64,000 bases of DNA from Vitis vinifera (lineage: Eukaryota > Streptophyta > Magnoliopsida > Vitales > Vitaceae): NCBI RefSeq assembly GCF_030704535.1, contig NC_081806.1, positions 4,289,001-4,353,000 of the forward strand, written 5' to 3'. Every line of letters starts with the position of its first letter. Position 1 is the stretch's first letter. Of the stretch, positions 1 to 13,100 are shown one piece after another. The position numbers and the translations under genes were made by a program. The notes under the pieces are model-generated. The model had not been told where the DNA came from, did not search any database, and saw nothing but the letters and a program-made list of their open reading frames with translations.

Positions 1-507
1 TATGGGCTGTCAAAAGACCTCTGTCTTCCACGTTTTAAAGTGGGGGTTATATATTCGTCTAATGAAAATGTTCTGGCTGCTGCTAAGAAACTCTCAAGGT
101 TTTCTTCCATTTCAGCTCCAACCCAGTGTTTGGTTATCTCCATGCTTTCAGATATAAGATTCATACAAAAGTTCATTCAGACCAACAGAGAGAGGCTTCA
201 AAGAATGTATACTAAATTCGTGGCAGGGTTGAAACAATTAGGAATTGAGTGCATGCGGAGCAGTGGGGGCTTCTACTGTTGGGCTGACATGAGGGGATTA
301 ATCCGCTCTTACAGTGAGAAAGGGGAGCTCGAGCTATGGAACAAATTGTTGAATATAGCAAAGATAAATGTAACTCCAGGATCTTCTTGTCACTGTATTG
401 AACCTGGATGGTTCCGCTGTTGTTTTACTACATTGACTGAAAAGGATATTCCTGTAGTGATGGAACGAATTCGGAAAGTTTCTGAAACCTGTATATCCCC
501 CAGATGA
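1..507 (+). CDS. ACC-synthase-like aminotransferase, C-terminal exon (partial)
   Basis: Class I/II PLP-dependent aminotransferase of the 1-aminocyclopropane-1-carboxylate synthase family. The open frame runs from base 1 to the TGA at 505-507, so the start and upstream exons lie left of the window. The first codons read [16 protein letters not shown]; the lysine of SKDL (bases 13-15) is the expected Schiff-base lysine for PLP. Near the C-terminus GWFRCCF matches the family's GWFR.CF motif, whose arginine holds the substrate carboxylate. Divergence from canonical ACS (SKDMG), with a short C-terminal tail lacking an obvious phosphorylation region, fits the ACS10/ACS12 branch. In Arabidopsis that branch is known to act as aminotransferases rather than as ethylene-forming ACC synthases. 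Its placement next to an LRR-RLK mirrors At1g62960/At1g62950. Family call is firm; the ACS10/12 subgroup is an inference. Confidence 0.88.
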   Translation, partial: YGLSKDLCLPRFKVGVIYSSNENVLAAAKKLSRFSSISAPTQCLVISMLSDIRFIQKFIQTNRERLQRMYTKFVAGLKQLGIECMRSSGGFYCWADMRGLIRSYSEKGELELWNKLLNIAKINVTPGSSCHCIEPGWFRCCFTTLTEKDIPVVMERIRKVSETCISPR

Positions 508-1727
508 AATACTATTGGTTTATTACATTCCAATCTGGATACTCAAATCACCTGCAGGTAGTAGGAATTAGGAAAAGCCCTTGTTGCATTTTGGACTCGC
601 TAGGAGCCTAGTATGGAAAGATCAAAGCAAGAGTTTAGGTATCCTAATTAAACCAAGCTATGGTTCCATGGTTTAGTATAATTATCTACTTTATTAACCT
701 AGCCTATTAGCTGATTGATTGAATTGCAGAATAACATCTCGTTTTCATTGGGATTTGGTTGTTATTCGGATACAATAAAAAGTAGTAGTCATGTTCCTCT
801 GCAATTGTTTTGTTTTTCCCCTTCATATTTTTTTTTCTTTAGTTCCTTGAGATGGTTCGATCAGGACATTTTTTAAGCAGTTTAAGGGTCAACCATTTTA
901 CCAGTATGGGCCTCTTGATTCCACATTAACTCCTTAAGTAGATTGCTTTTTCTTCCAAGTTTCTTGGGCAATCTAGTAGAGATGATACTTTCACCTAGGT
1001 TAGGTACGCTTAAATAAATGACTCTTTTTCTTTAATTTTTGCATCTAGACTGTCAGCCCAACTCATCCAAAAGCAGCAATGATTGGATTGGCCAAGGGAT
1101 GTATAATTCTTGTACCTCTCTTCCTTTATCATTTTTCCTCGAAAAATGTTTGGTTGCAACAGTCTGCATCTTTATGGATAAATTAGCAAAGGGCAGAGCT
1201 GAACAATAACCTTGGAGAGACTCCACTTCACAGCACACCACTATGATTACCTGACATTCAAAAGAAGAGAAATGGGGGTGGGGGAAAGCAAGCTTCTCTC
1301 TCAGGGACTAGTCATTCTGATTATTGTTGCTTGAATTGCACTATATTGAGCTTGGTAAGTTTGTGAGCTGGCAAAAAGTCTCCTTGCTGTACTGCAGCAT
1401 TCACCTATCAATCAAGGGAGCTGAAGCGAAGGGCTTCCCAGATATTGAATCAGGGTCCTGCTTATCCTTTCCTAGATTAACCAGAAACCAATATGATAGT
1501 TCTTATTTGATAGCAAATGGGTTACAAGAAATGAATGATTTTATTGCAAAAAAAAAAAATACAAATGTCAACAATTGATAATAGTAACCACAAAAGAATC
1601 CAAAAGAATTTTTCCTCTTTTTTTTTTTCTTCTCAGTGACTAACCCGAATTCCTTTCCAGCTAGACTACTACCATTTGTTTGGCCCCTCTGAGGTAATCA
1701 AATTAACCCTCTTTTTCACTTTTATTG
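508..1727. other. Tail-to-tail spacer: two 3' UTRs
   Basis: The spacer lies between the 3' end of the ACS-like gene (+) and the 3' end of the receptor kinase gene (-). It holds AATAAA-like sites (for example near 773) and poly-T/poly-A runs. The short open frames at 1053-1241 and 1324-1578 show no recognisable domain and are not supported as genes. Confidence 0.6.
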
Positions 1728-4475
1728 CTATGATTCCGATCCAGATCGGATGGACTCGAGAACCTGAATAACTTCAGCCATGCTCGGTCTCCTCAAAGGA
1801 GTCTCGGATGTACAAATCAGCCCTAACTTCATAACTTGAATCAGCTCATTCTCTGAAAACCCCCTCAAATTTGTGTCAAAGCAATTTGAAGCAGTCCCAC
1901 TCTCCAATAACCCCCTAACATATTCACACAAAACCACCACCTCATTTGCTGCTGAACTCTCCACTGGATTCCTCCCAGTAACCAGCTCCAATAGTATTAT
2001 CCCAAAGCTATAAACATCACATTTTTCGCTCAATCGGAAACTTTGAGCCAACTCTGGTGCAACATACCCAACCGCATTGTGGAATTTGGTTAAACCATAA
2101 TTATCCAATATGGGAAGTAATTTCCCCAACCCATAATCTGATAGCTTGGCCTCATACTTCTCATCTAACAGTATGTTAGAGGATTTTATGTTGAGATGAA
2201 GAATTGGAGGCCTACAGTCATGGTGGAGATAAGCTAGAGCTCTTGCTGTTCCAAGAGCGATCTGAAACCTTCTAGACCAGTACAATTCACTATTGCCAAC
2301 ACCGGTACTGGTGCCTGGATAATTGAGGCCGTGTAGATTATCATACAGATTCCCATTTGGAACAAATTCAGATAGAATTAATTGCATTGTTGAAGACCAG
2401 TAATAACCTTGAAAAGCAACCAGATTGGGGTGTTGAAGGTTTCCTAATCGCCCAATTTCATGCTCAAATTCATCTTGGCTTCTGATCCTGCCCAGGAACT
2501 CAAGCTTCTTCACTGCAATTGAGATTCCACCTTCAAAAGTAGTTTTGTATACTGTTCCTATCGACCCACCACCAATGAGGGAGTCCTTGTCCAGCAAAGC
2601 TTTGGTGCCTGCCTCCCAGTCTTCATACTTCGAGGGCAGACTTTTGCTGAAGAGAACCAGCTTGCCAATGATGACATTTGATTCCGATGAACCTAGTGGG
2701 GTGCTTTCCACCACTGTCTCATGGTCTTTCCTCCTCCTACGAGCCCTGATATTCATGATGGAAATCACACAAACCCCAGTAAGAATCACTGCAGCAGCAA
2801 CTATTGCAACAATGGCCGGGACTGTAAGCAGTTTGGTTTTCCTTGAAGCCGAAGCAGTTCCATTTCCTGTGCATGACTCCAGAGGATCACCACAAAGCCC
2901 TGGATTATGGAAAAACGCAGTGGAGCCAAAACCCTGGATCTTTGGCATAGGAGGAATAGCCCCAGAGAGGCTGTTGTAGGAGATATTAAAATAAGTTAAC
3001 ATCGTTAAATTTTCAAGGGAAGGTGGGATTGAACCAGAAAGTGAATTCTGGGATAGATCAAGAATCTGAAGTTTTGACAGGCTTCCCAAAGTTGCCGGGA
3101 TGCTTCCATTGAGCTGGTTCCGATGCAGATCAAGTATTTCCAGGTTTGTCATGTTGTAAATAGTCTCAGGAATATCTCCCCCTAAAGCATTACCAGAAAG
3201 ATCCCTGCAGCAGCATTTCAGAACATTTGTTTGAGATCAAATCCAAAGCAATGTTGAAGTAAAATGTAGAATATTTCAAAATGGTAATTGGACTCACAGA
3301 ACGCGAAGATACACGCAATTGCTGATATCGCCTGGAATTTCACCAACAAGGTTGAGATTGTGCAAATCTAGAACCAGAAGCAGCTCAATTCTTCCAAAAC
3401 CCACCGGGATTGTCCCACCTATGGAGTTATTGCCCAACCTGATGAATGTAAGCATCCTCAGATCCCCAATCTTATCCGGGATACTCCCATTAAGCCTGTT
3501 AAACCCCAAGTCCAAAACCCTAAGACTCCCACAACTAGCAATGCTCAAAGGGATCCCCCCATCCAAATCATTTCTTGAAGCATCCAAAACTGCTAGTCCT
3601 CCACTGCAGGTTATGCTCTCAGGGATCTCCCCTTGAAACCCATTATTTGATACATTAAAATAACTAATATTTGTCAAACCAAGAACCCCAAATGGAACCA
3701 ATCCAGTAAACATATTGCTACCAAGATCCAAAAGCTCCAAGCTCTGGCACTCCGCAATCAGCTCTCGAACACTCCCTGTTAACACATTGCTTCTCACAGA
3801 CAAGTATGCTAATCTCTGTACATCACAAATTGCAGGAGGCAATACACCACTGAGATTATTGAAAGAGAAATCAAAGCCTTCAAGTTTCGAGCAATTGGCA
3901 ATGGACGCGGGAATGAAGCCCGAAAGACTATTCCGGGATAGCGAAATGAACTTGGTTTTGTAACAATTCTTGAACAAAGCTGCCGGAATTTCACCGGTGT
4001 AACCATTTCTCGCCAAATCTAGTAGCCGAATGTTCTGTAAATCGCCAATGAACTCTGGAATCGACCCGGAAAGCGCATTGGTACTCAAATTGATTTTCCA
4101 GAGTGTTCCCAGTTCAGCATATTCTTGTGGGATATTCCCAGTGAATCGATTACCGAACAGTGACAAGATCCTTAAGGATTTCAACCCAGCTAAACTCGGC
4201 GACAACACTCCGAAGAGACTAGTGTTCCACAAAACGATCTTTTCCACTTTCCCCTCAGAATTGCAGGTAACACCCCTGTAATCCAGGCAAGGGTCCTTGC
4301 TCTGATCCCATGAACCCAATGCATTGCCGGGATCACCGGAAACGTTGCTTTTGAATTCAAGCAAGATCTCCTTCTCAGTCGCTGGAGAAACTCCGATTGG
4401 CGCCAGAAAATAAGAGAACAGAAGAATAAGAACAACACGAAGAAGAGATCGCCGGAGTCTTCTCATGCTGGTCAA
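1728..4475 (-). CDS. LRR receptor-like kinase with atypical HLN/DYG catalytic motifs (At1g12460-like)
   Basis: Two exons, 3298-4475 and 1728-3204, are separated by a 93-bp GT-AG intron and encode 884 residues. The N-terminus has a hydrophobic signal peptide (about residues 12-30), then an LRRNT domain with a paired cysteine (DPCLDYRGVTCN) and a long run of LxxLxLxxNxLxGxIP repeats to about residue 480. One transmembrane helix lies near 520-544, followed by an arginine-rich stop-transfer (RARRRRK). The cytosolic kinase domain begins near 595. The glycine loop (GGGSIGTVYK), the VAVK-type lysine (IAVKK) and APE are present. However, HRD is HLN (residues 729-731), which removes the catalytic aspartate, and DFG is DYG (749-751). 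It is probably a plasma-membrane receptor with weak or no phosphotransfer activity. As I recall, the At1g12460/At1g62950 subfamily shares this change. The ligand is unknown. Confidence 0.93.
3205..3297 (-). other. Intron of the LRR receptor kinase gene
   Basis: On the minus strand the donor reads CGTTCT|GTGAGTC and the acceptor CTGCTGCAG|GGATC. Removing it joins ...YLRVL to DLSGNALGG in frame and restores a continuous leucine-rich repeat, which confirms the junction. Confidence 0.9.
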
Positions 4476-7400
4476 TGAGTCTAGCCGTTTGCCATTATGG
4501 GTCTACTCGTTTTGGGACGCCAGAGTCTGCATTAGCTTCAATTGCGAGAAAAATCACATCGCGATCGCAACCCAAAACCAACATTTTATCACTGCCACCA
4601 CCTTGCTCTATGAAAACGAAACCACATTGAGTCACAGTAAATGCCTTCTGGGATCCCTCAACCCAACGACAAACAACATATTCCAACTCCAGCCACAATG
4701 GGGCTGGACCAAAAACCCTAGATTCCAAGGTGGAGAGCCCGAAATGGAGTGAGGAAAAGGCAGTAAGAAATGCGGAATAGCTGAGAAAGCAGGTAAGGCA
4801 ATTTAATAACTGCTTTTAAAGCCCACCCCTCAACAGTTGCCACCAGCTGAAGAAGAACCCACGTGCCTCTCCCTTTCTAGTTTCTCCTCAAAATTGAATG
4901 AGCACAAAGGGAAGCATCAAGCATCCATCACTCCTCTTATCGCACCACCACCACCGTGTAGGCCCTCAGCCCCAGCATTTATTCTCCCTCAACCACTAAC
5001 GCCGCCCACCACCACCACCAACACTCCCACGGCAACAGCGTTGGAAGAGAAGAGAAAGGGGATGGAGATAGTCAGACTCGTCGTCAAATTTGGGCATTGA
5101 CGAGCTTTTTTGCATTGAAGTTTCTTCTGTCTGTTGGGACGCTGACTTTGATAGGGCACCCATTCCTTTATTTTTCTAATTAATATTCTGAAGAGACGTT
5201 GCCCACTAATAAAAATGAAAATGAAAACAAAAATAGAAAAAGTGTTTTGGCGGAACAAAGAAAACAAATTAATGCGTTTCCATAATTCACTTCAGAAATC
5301 ATGTGGCAGAGAAAAAAGTGCATGGTTCACCTGGCACACTTTTTTTGACCTTTAGTTTTTATTTTACGTATGACCAAAATTATTTATATGAAATTTATAT
5401 TTTCATTTTTTACGAAAATAAGAATATATTTTATAAAATTTTAAATGATTTTAAAAAATATTTTTAATCCTTTTAATATAATAAAAAATTTCAATATTAA
5501 AATCGTTTCTTAAAATTAGTATGAAACAAACTTTTTTAGTTATAGTGTTTTTAAAAAAAACATATTTTTTAGAAAACATTAAAATAGATTTTTTAATATT
5601 ATAAATAATTTTTAAAATTTTCAAAAATATTTTTAAAATTTAACTAACCACTTTCTAAAATCAACTCAATTTCCATGAGCAATGTATAAAAAAGGTTCAA
5701 TGGAAGAAAAAGTCAAGTTTTGGTGGGGTTTGAGATAGGGTAGTGGGCCCCACAGGGACACATTGGCCTTTTGATCTTTTGTCTCCCACGGATCAACGTC
5801 ACTCAAAACTTTTACACCTGACAGCTGCGAAGCACTTTAATACGGCTCCCTGCTTAACTGTAGCTTTTGACACGCGCCCTCGCTTCGCCCTACACATCAC
5901 TCTCCAGTCCCGTGACCACATTTTGCACTGTGAACAGATGGTGACGACACGAACTCCGAGAGAGAGTGGGATGTGAGAGCGCACATTTTAATAGTAGTGT
6001 TGGTGGACGTCACGGAGTTGCAGAATCTTTGCCCGCACTCTTTTGTTTTTGTCTCCAATCGGAACCTCTCATTTTCCTCTTTCTTTTTAAATAATATTAA
6101 TATTTAGTAAACTTTTGTTTTCATTCGAAGAAATTAATAGCTGGAATGAATATAAAAAAATTAAAATTAAAATATTTATATTTTTATATATTTAAGATAA
6201 TACCTTAAAATTTTGTGAACTGAAATTAATGCATGGTACAATAGTACAAATAAAACAAATAAATTAAGGTCTTAAGTAAGTTAAAAACAAGAGGAATCAT
6301 TGAACTACCAGGTACCTTAAAATTAATAATAAACTTCAGATCTTCCAAATTTTCATGATTTTTTTAAAAAGAAAAAAAAAACAACTGTTTGGGAGTTTAG
6401 ACACGTGGCACAGGTATGTCACTGCTGTAGTTGGCGTGGGAATTATGTGACATGAGCTGTATCATGAATGGCCTGCTTTCCTTTCCCACTATAAAATATG
6501 GAATTTATATATATAGATTATTTATTGCTTTGGCCTTTTTGTATGTACTTGCTGAAGACCACTCTCATTCATCATTTTTCTTCAAACCTAAGCACCCCGG
6601 TGTTCCCACCCTTCCAAAATCCTTAGATGATTTGAAAAAGTGGATGATCGAATTCGATTTGTGTACTTCGTATATTATCAATATCCAACTTTATACTGGA
6701 TTTATTTAATCCGTTTGCACAATAATCCCCTTTTTTGATGCAACACTACCTATACCATGAGCTATGAGGTCAAGAGGATTGAATGGAATTGAAGAAAAAA
6801 AAACCATGCATTGGTATAAGTTTTTGGAGTGTGTCACTCTAATACCTATAATGGGATGTCGAGATAAAGGCAGTACAATTTGACGCAAAAAGATTGTGTC
6901 ATCCATGCATGTGGTACTCAAGTTTCATAATTTGATTGGATTGAGGTTTGAGTGATGTGAGAGAGTTGTATAGTGAGAGATGTGTTAGCATATGCGTGAG
7001 TGGTCGTGCTTTCAGGTCTTTTTACTAAAAATTCTTACTAGAAGGATGAAGAAAAAGTATGGGGAACCTAATGATAATTGATAGGGAGCCCCACCCCCCC
7101 ACCAACACCCTTTCTCTAAAAGCCTTCCTTTTTGTGGATGGAATTGCCTAGTATCAAGTCTCAAGTGTCAATGAGGTGGGGATGATGTGAATATGTGATG
7201 ATTAACCATTGACCCAACACAAACACATTCTTTCTATATATGTGTATGGAAGAGTGAAGAAAGAAAGAGAGAGGAGGCGGATGTACAAATTAAGCGTGTG
7301 GAAAAAGAAAACATCATTTAAAGCCTCTCAACCCTCAAGCCCCTTCACGCGTTATTAGATAGATGGAAGTAGAAAGGGAAAAGGGAAAGAGAAAGGGAAC

Positions 7401-8101
7401 AGATAAAAGGCCTCGTATGGTTGGGATTTGACTCTTCTTTTGATTTAATGAAAAGCCCCCTCTAGCCATACGGAAAAGGCCATCCCATCTCACAAGGTTG
7501 GAAAACAGAGACAAGTGACACAACAAGATGAAAAAGGAAATATGCCCATATGGTCTCTAGGATTCTATATAAACTTCACATCATCTTTCTTTTATTTTTT
7601 ATTTTTTATTTTTTTTTTAGTTTAGGAAAGCATTAGGTTATTGAATAATAGCATTTTGTTGGACAAAATATAACGCAGAAATGCAAGCATTATCGACAAG
7701 ACAGGAACGGCAATGTTGTATTGATTCACAGTTCAAGAATTTTGCTAGGTTCCAATTTAACCTTCCAAAGAAGTTTCCATCCTATACAAACAACAGTTCT
7801 CTCTATGAGAGGGAGAGACAAACGGGGAGTAGACTAAGACAACAAAGAAGACATCCTTTTTTACTTTAAAAGAATCTGCTGGTTTAATAAATGTCAATCA
7901 TGTTAGCTGTTGTGGGTCTTGATTCTTCCTTCCTCCCTTCCAAACAGTGTTTAAATAGCACCATCTCACTGTACATCAATTGCCCATGGATGAAGTGTAG
8001 AAAATAAAACCTCATCCAGCCATGGATGGTCTTCAGAGATGAAGCTCTGACCTGGCTTTGCTGACAGATAATTTTCCCAAAACCCAGACAGAAGAAAAAG
8101 C
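4476..8101. other. Spacer: receptor-kinase promoter and TVP38-like 3' UTR
   Basis: The left part (4476 to about 5100) is the 5' leader and promoter of the receptor kinase. It is followed by very AT-rich blocks (5340-5690 and 6060-6380) that contain short self-complementary stretches. A G-box core CACGTG lies at 6402-6407. The stretch from about 7880 to 8101 is probably the 3' UTR of the TVP38-like gene. The open frames here (5743-5976, 6431-6709, 7335-7526, 7681-7869) have no domain and no gene-like context, and I do not support them as genes. Confidence 0.5.
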
Positions 8102-10104
8102 TTACTCCAGTAACAGCTCTTCTTCCTTCTGTAATGCCTTGAGCTGCCTTTTTGAATAAACCGTGAAAAATATTGTTGTAGCCACAGTTGCACAAAAACC
8201 AACTACATTCAGGATAACCTGTGAGGCAGAAAGGGAGTGCTGTTCGTGTGATGCATCAGCCAGAGCTCTTATCAGGATCCCTCTGCAATAAAACAGAACC
8301 ACCCATGAGTTCAACAGAAAATCAAAGATCATGTATATAACCTATGGACCATTTCCCTTGATCAGCATTTATGATGGATACATTGTGAAGAGGAAAAAAA
8401 ATGCATTTTTTTTCATGTTATCTATGAGAAGAAAAAGAGGCAAACGTGAAAGCAACTGCAGTTATCTATCCAACATATTGGTAACTGTACCACAGAAATG
8501 AGATGTATAATATAGTATTATTGGAATGAAACAAAGCTCCAATTCATTGACAACATAAACAGCTACGTGGTAAAGCAACCAACAATTGGTTCTTTATAGC
8601 TAAAGCACAAACACTGTGGAGAAGAATATATCTCAGCAACAAAACCTAAGAAACCATCCATTTTACAGCAGATGAGAATACAATAGCTAATGATGTGAAC
8701 CAATCAAGGCATAATTAGCCCAAGCAATGAAATGAATCAGGCCCAGGGACCATATCCAATTCATTGACAACATAAACAGCTATGTGGTAAAGCAACCACC
8801 AATTGGTTCTTTATAGCTAGAGCACAAACAATGTGGAGAAGAATATATCTCAGCAACAAAACCTATGAAACCATCCATTTTACAGCAGATGAGAATACAA
8901 TAGCTTAAGATATGAACCAATCAAGGTATAATTAGCCCAAGCAATGAAATGAGTCAGGCCCAGGGACCATATCCAATCCATTTAATAAGATACAACAGTG
9001 AGCAAAGAAGGTAAAACAGGTTAATATAACAAAATTGTTAAACATGGTGAATTAAGGGTGTCAGAGAACTAGTAGAAACCAGTGTTTGATATTCAAGGGG
9101 TGGCTAAAGGAATGCTTTTTATGATGGACTGATTACAGGAACTACTCCGAATAAACAATAGCAACCTGTAATTTTTATTCAGTTGTGGCATTAGTTTGAA
9201 TAGAATAAACCATAAACTCAATCTTTGGAAAAAAACATTTTTCAAGGTTCTGCCAGAGTATTGACAAATTTCAAAGTTGCTGTTATCCAATATCCTTAGC
9301 AGTCTCATATGTTTGTAGCCCTGGATCTCATAAGGATAATGGATGCTGGGGATCTCATGATCCTAATCCCTGACCAAACACTCCATAAAGTCTGAAAGTT
9401 CATTGTTAGAGGGTTTTTTTTCCTCTTTCCAGTTAGTCTTGGTCATTAGAGAACAAAACTTCCCTTTCTGAAAAACTATAATACTCTAGCATCTTATAAA
9501 ATTTCATCCCTCATGCCTAGTGATGGATCATCATAAGACCAGTCTATCGGAGAAATATTTAATAAATGAAAGAAAAAGGTCATAATCCTTCTAGATAAAT
9601 ATTTCCTATCAATGGTGAATCCATACACATGGCATGCACCTCTTTTCTAGAGTTAACATCAATGTTTATGCCGTATTTGCCTCTTTTGTAATAAATGCCG
9701 TAGCATTTCTTTTTTTTTTTCATACCATTTTGATGACTAATCAAAATGTTTTTTTTTTCTGATAGGCAATGACTTATCAACCTCTTATAGGAGCTCACAG
9801 GTCTCATGGCGAAGATGACAAAACATTGAGGTTGATTCAGACAAGATATTCTGAAAAGATTATTACAAGAAATGGTTAACTTGACTAATCTCCCATGGAC
9901 CCAATACTCCAGTGGTTTGTTGACATTGACCTCCTATTAATATGACCAAATGAGTGAGAACAAGGGAAGGGGTTGCATCACATGCCCTTATCAGAAGCCC
10001 TTAAAGAATTACAAGCAAAATGCAGCAAACCAACCATAAATAAAATAAATTAGATAAGTTAACAAAAGAGTCAAAATCGCCATATATCAGGTCCTACTTA
10101 TTTT

Positions 10105-10158
<54 letters not shown>

Positions 10159-13100
10159 CACACAGTCCTTATTGATTTGAGTTGTTAAAGGTTAGAGTTT
10201 GTTGTGTTAATGGCAATAAGACATGGATGGGCACACACGGGATCCACAGCTTGAACTAAGAGTAGGTCTAAGCTCAATATACACTTTGCATCTTTATGTG
10301 AGAGAGTTTTTAAACGTGAAAGAATAAGACAAGGCGTTTTTGTTCCCGTGAGAAAAGGCATAAGCCTCGAAGCATGGAAGCATAAGCCTTTTGATACCCT
10401 AATTTTTGTAATTAATAAATATTTAAAAATATCGGAAAATATATAAAAAATTAAAATAAAATATAAAAACTAAAATTTCAATTATACAAAATATATAAAA
10501 AAAAATTTAAATAAATTATATAATTATTTTAGAACATAAAGAATAAATTTTCAATAATAAAATTTTCAAAATTAAATATTAGCATAGCCAATTATTATGA
10601 ATTTAATATAAATATAAATACCTAATTATTTATATAATTTTACAATTTTCCATTTGGGAAAAAAAGGAATATGAAAAGTGAGGAAGTGGAAAAAGTGGAG
10701 GCACATTGGAATTAGGAAGTGGTCCCAATTCAACCTAAAAACAATAAATAAATAAATAAATAACCCAATAAAACGAAAATAAAAGATGAAAACAAAAAAT
10801 ATCTCAGCTTTCCCAAAGAATAAAATAAAATAAAGGATGGAAAAAGAAAAACAAAAAACTGGTGGTGGCAGAGAAGGCGTGGACTCGAAAAAAAGAAGAA
10901 AGGAGAAAGGAGAAAAGGTAGAGGCGTACCTAGGACAAAGACAACGTTGATTACACCCATACAAACCCACAAAAGAATACACCTCAATCCAAAGGCGTAA
11001 GAGGCATGGCCAAAGCGCACCTTTGCCATGCCTCGCTGCAAAAGGCATACGCCTTGCTGGACTTCAACTTTTTTCTTCAACGCCTCAAGGCATTTTTGCC
11101 ATGCCTTGACTTGAGGCGTGCTTCGGCACACCTAAAAATTGCCTTTGAAAACCTTCTATGTGAGACCACAGGAATTGCATAAATATGAAGGATGGAGCAG
11201 AATTTTCCTTTGTATCCTCAAAATTGAGGCCAAATCAAGGAAAAGACCACAAACCTTCTCCCTCCAATGTTGATTTCTCTCTGTATAGAGAGATTCAGTA
11301 AACTCAGGCCCTACTCTTCTTTTCCATTCTTCACCTCTCCATTTTCCCCATCATCATCCATCCAACCTAGCAAACTTGTTAATGGATTAGAAATCCCAAT
11401 TTTAAATTCAGCAACTGCAATGGAAAATCATTTATGCAGAATTTTTGCCAACTCTAGGAGAGGCAAATGTGAGGAATCACTAAAAGGATTATGTAACATT
11501 ACAAAATCTCTTCCTTATATCTAACTCCAATGTATTTTCAAGAAGTGAAGATCAAACCTAAGTTAAACATCATCTAACTGGAAGTTTCTTAGCATTTATC
11601 AAACAAGGCATAACTTGAGCAAGCAATGACAATGAATGGCTTTCAAGCCTTGAATTCCATCAATTTATTTCGTTTTGGGAAGACAGAAATATGATATTTG
11701 TCACCATGCTCTCTACTTGCTAATAATTGAAGTAATTCCAAGCCTAGCAAAATAAGAGAAAATAAGCCACCTTTTCAAATATCTGTGGGCACAGAAACAA
11801 GTCCAAATTGACACAGCTAGAGAAACTATTTTACACAGAACCTAGAGCATACACCTTAGTCAATTAAATTTAACACAATGCACATATCACCAAAACTGGA
11901 TTTGGACCATATATCGCCTTTAAAACACATACTATTCTTAAAATGCCAATGCAATTCAATAAACATGGGCACTTCTCATGTTAAACATGGTGCAGCTCAC
12001 ATTCAAGAAAATATAGACAAATTACAATGATATCCTAGAGCACATCATGATTCCTAAGTGCAGATACACAAGGCATATGTGTTTAAATACATAATACATA
12101 CATTATACACACACAAACACAGGTATATAAAATCAAATAATTTAACACGAATTTGAGAAAAGGAGAGAGAGTTCATACGTATATATTGCAACAAAAATTT
12201 CTGGCACAACTCCAATCAACGACCCCATGATGTAAGGACCATACTTAACATTTGTTGCCACAGAACAGTAATTGAATAAAATATAAGGGAATGGTGAAAC
12301 CCTAATTAATGTGACAGCTCGGAACTGATGAAACCAATTTCCTTCACCAGCCAGTCTTATAATGGAAGCTTTCTTTGGATATTTTTCTAACCATCCCTGC
12401 ACAAGAATCAAGAAGCATTCAAGTTGACTGAGCTCAAGGAAAGGAAACCCTTGCATGAAATTAGAGATGGAGAAAATTTTTAAGAAACGCAAAAGGTACA
12501 CACTTGGATTTTATGATGGAAGAGGGAACCAATAATATATGGAAGTGATACACCCACAGCCACCCCCGCTATAATTAGTAGGAACCCAAGACCATAACCA
12601 AAAGTCATCCCAGCCACCCACATGGAAGGTGTAGAGGGCAAAAGTAGTGTTGGGAATAAAGCCACAGAACCGAATATAACAAGTGCCAGTACAGGAGTGC
12701 TGAATGTTGTTGTCTCCCAGTTTATGATAGGCATAAGCTCCTGCAAAATACTACAATTGGTCAAAGGAAAAGAAGAAAAGGAGAATATGCAAGCATGAAT
12801 TGGTATATCTAACCATTTTTATAGCGTATGTTATTGGCTTAAATATTTTGTAGTCTCAACCTACAGGAAACTGATGCTAAAGTTGGTTAAGAAGCCATTG
12901 TAAACATTAATTGCCCATGCTCTGTATTTAAGATTTCTGATAAGTGTTGACAGCAATATACTTAAACTCTAATATTTCTAACAAACATGTACAAGGTTGG
13001 ATAAGTTAAATCATGCATCAGCAACAGTATTTCAAATCTCAGCTTAAACATTGAAAAGCAATTACATTAATTCGTGACAAGTGAACAAGTCTAAGGACAT

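Larger units (their letters stand above)
8283..12178 (-). other. Third intron of the TVP38-like gene (3.9 kb), repeat-filled
   Basis: Donor ATATAC|GTATGAAC joins acceptor TTGCAG|AGGGATCC and restores ...VAIYTGILIRALAD. The intron contains a 217-bp tandem duplication, a compound microsatellite and a hAT-like insertion, all listed separately. No coding exon is visible inside. Confidence 0.85.

Noticed and set aside
2545..2979. 144-residue plus-strand frame
   Set aside because: It is the antisense shadow of the receptor kinase exon 2, which has clear kinase and LRR motifs.
3319..4438. Several overlapping frames on both strands
   Set aside because: They are out-of-frame shadows of the LRR-coding exon.
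10626..11131. Minus-strand frames of 133-140 residues
   Set aside because: Phe/Leu-rich translations of AT-rich DNA inside the hAT-like element, overlapping each other, with no domain.
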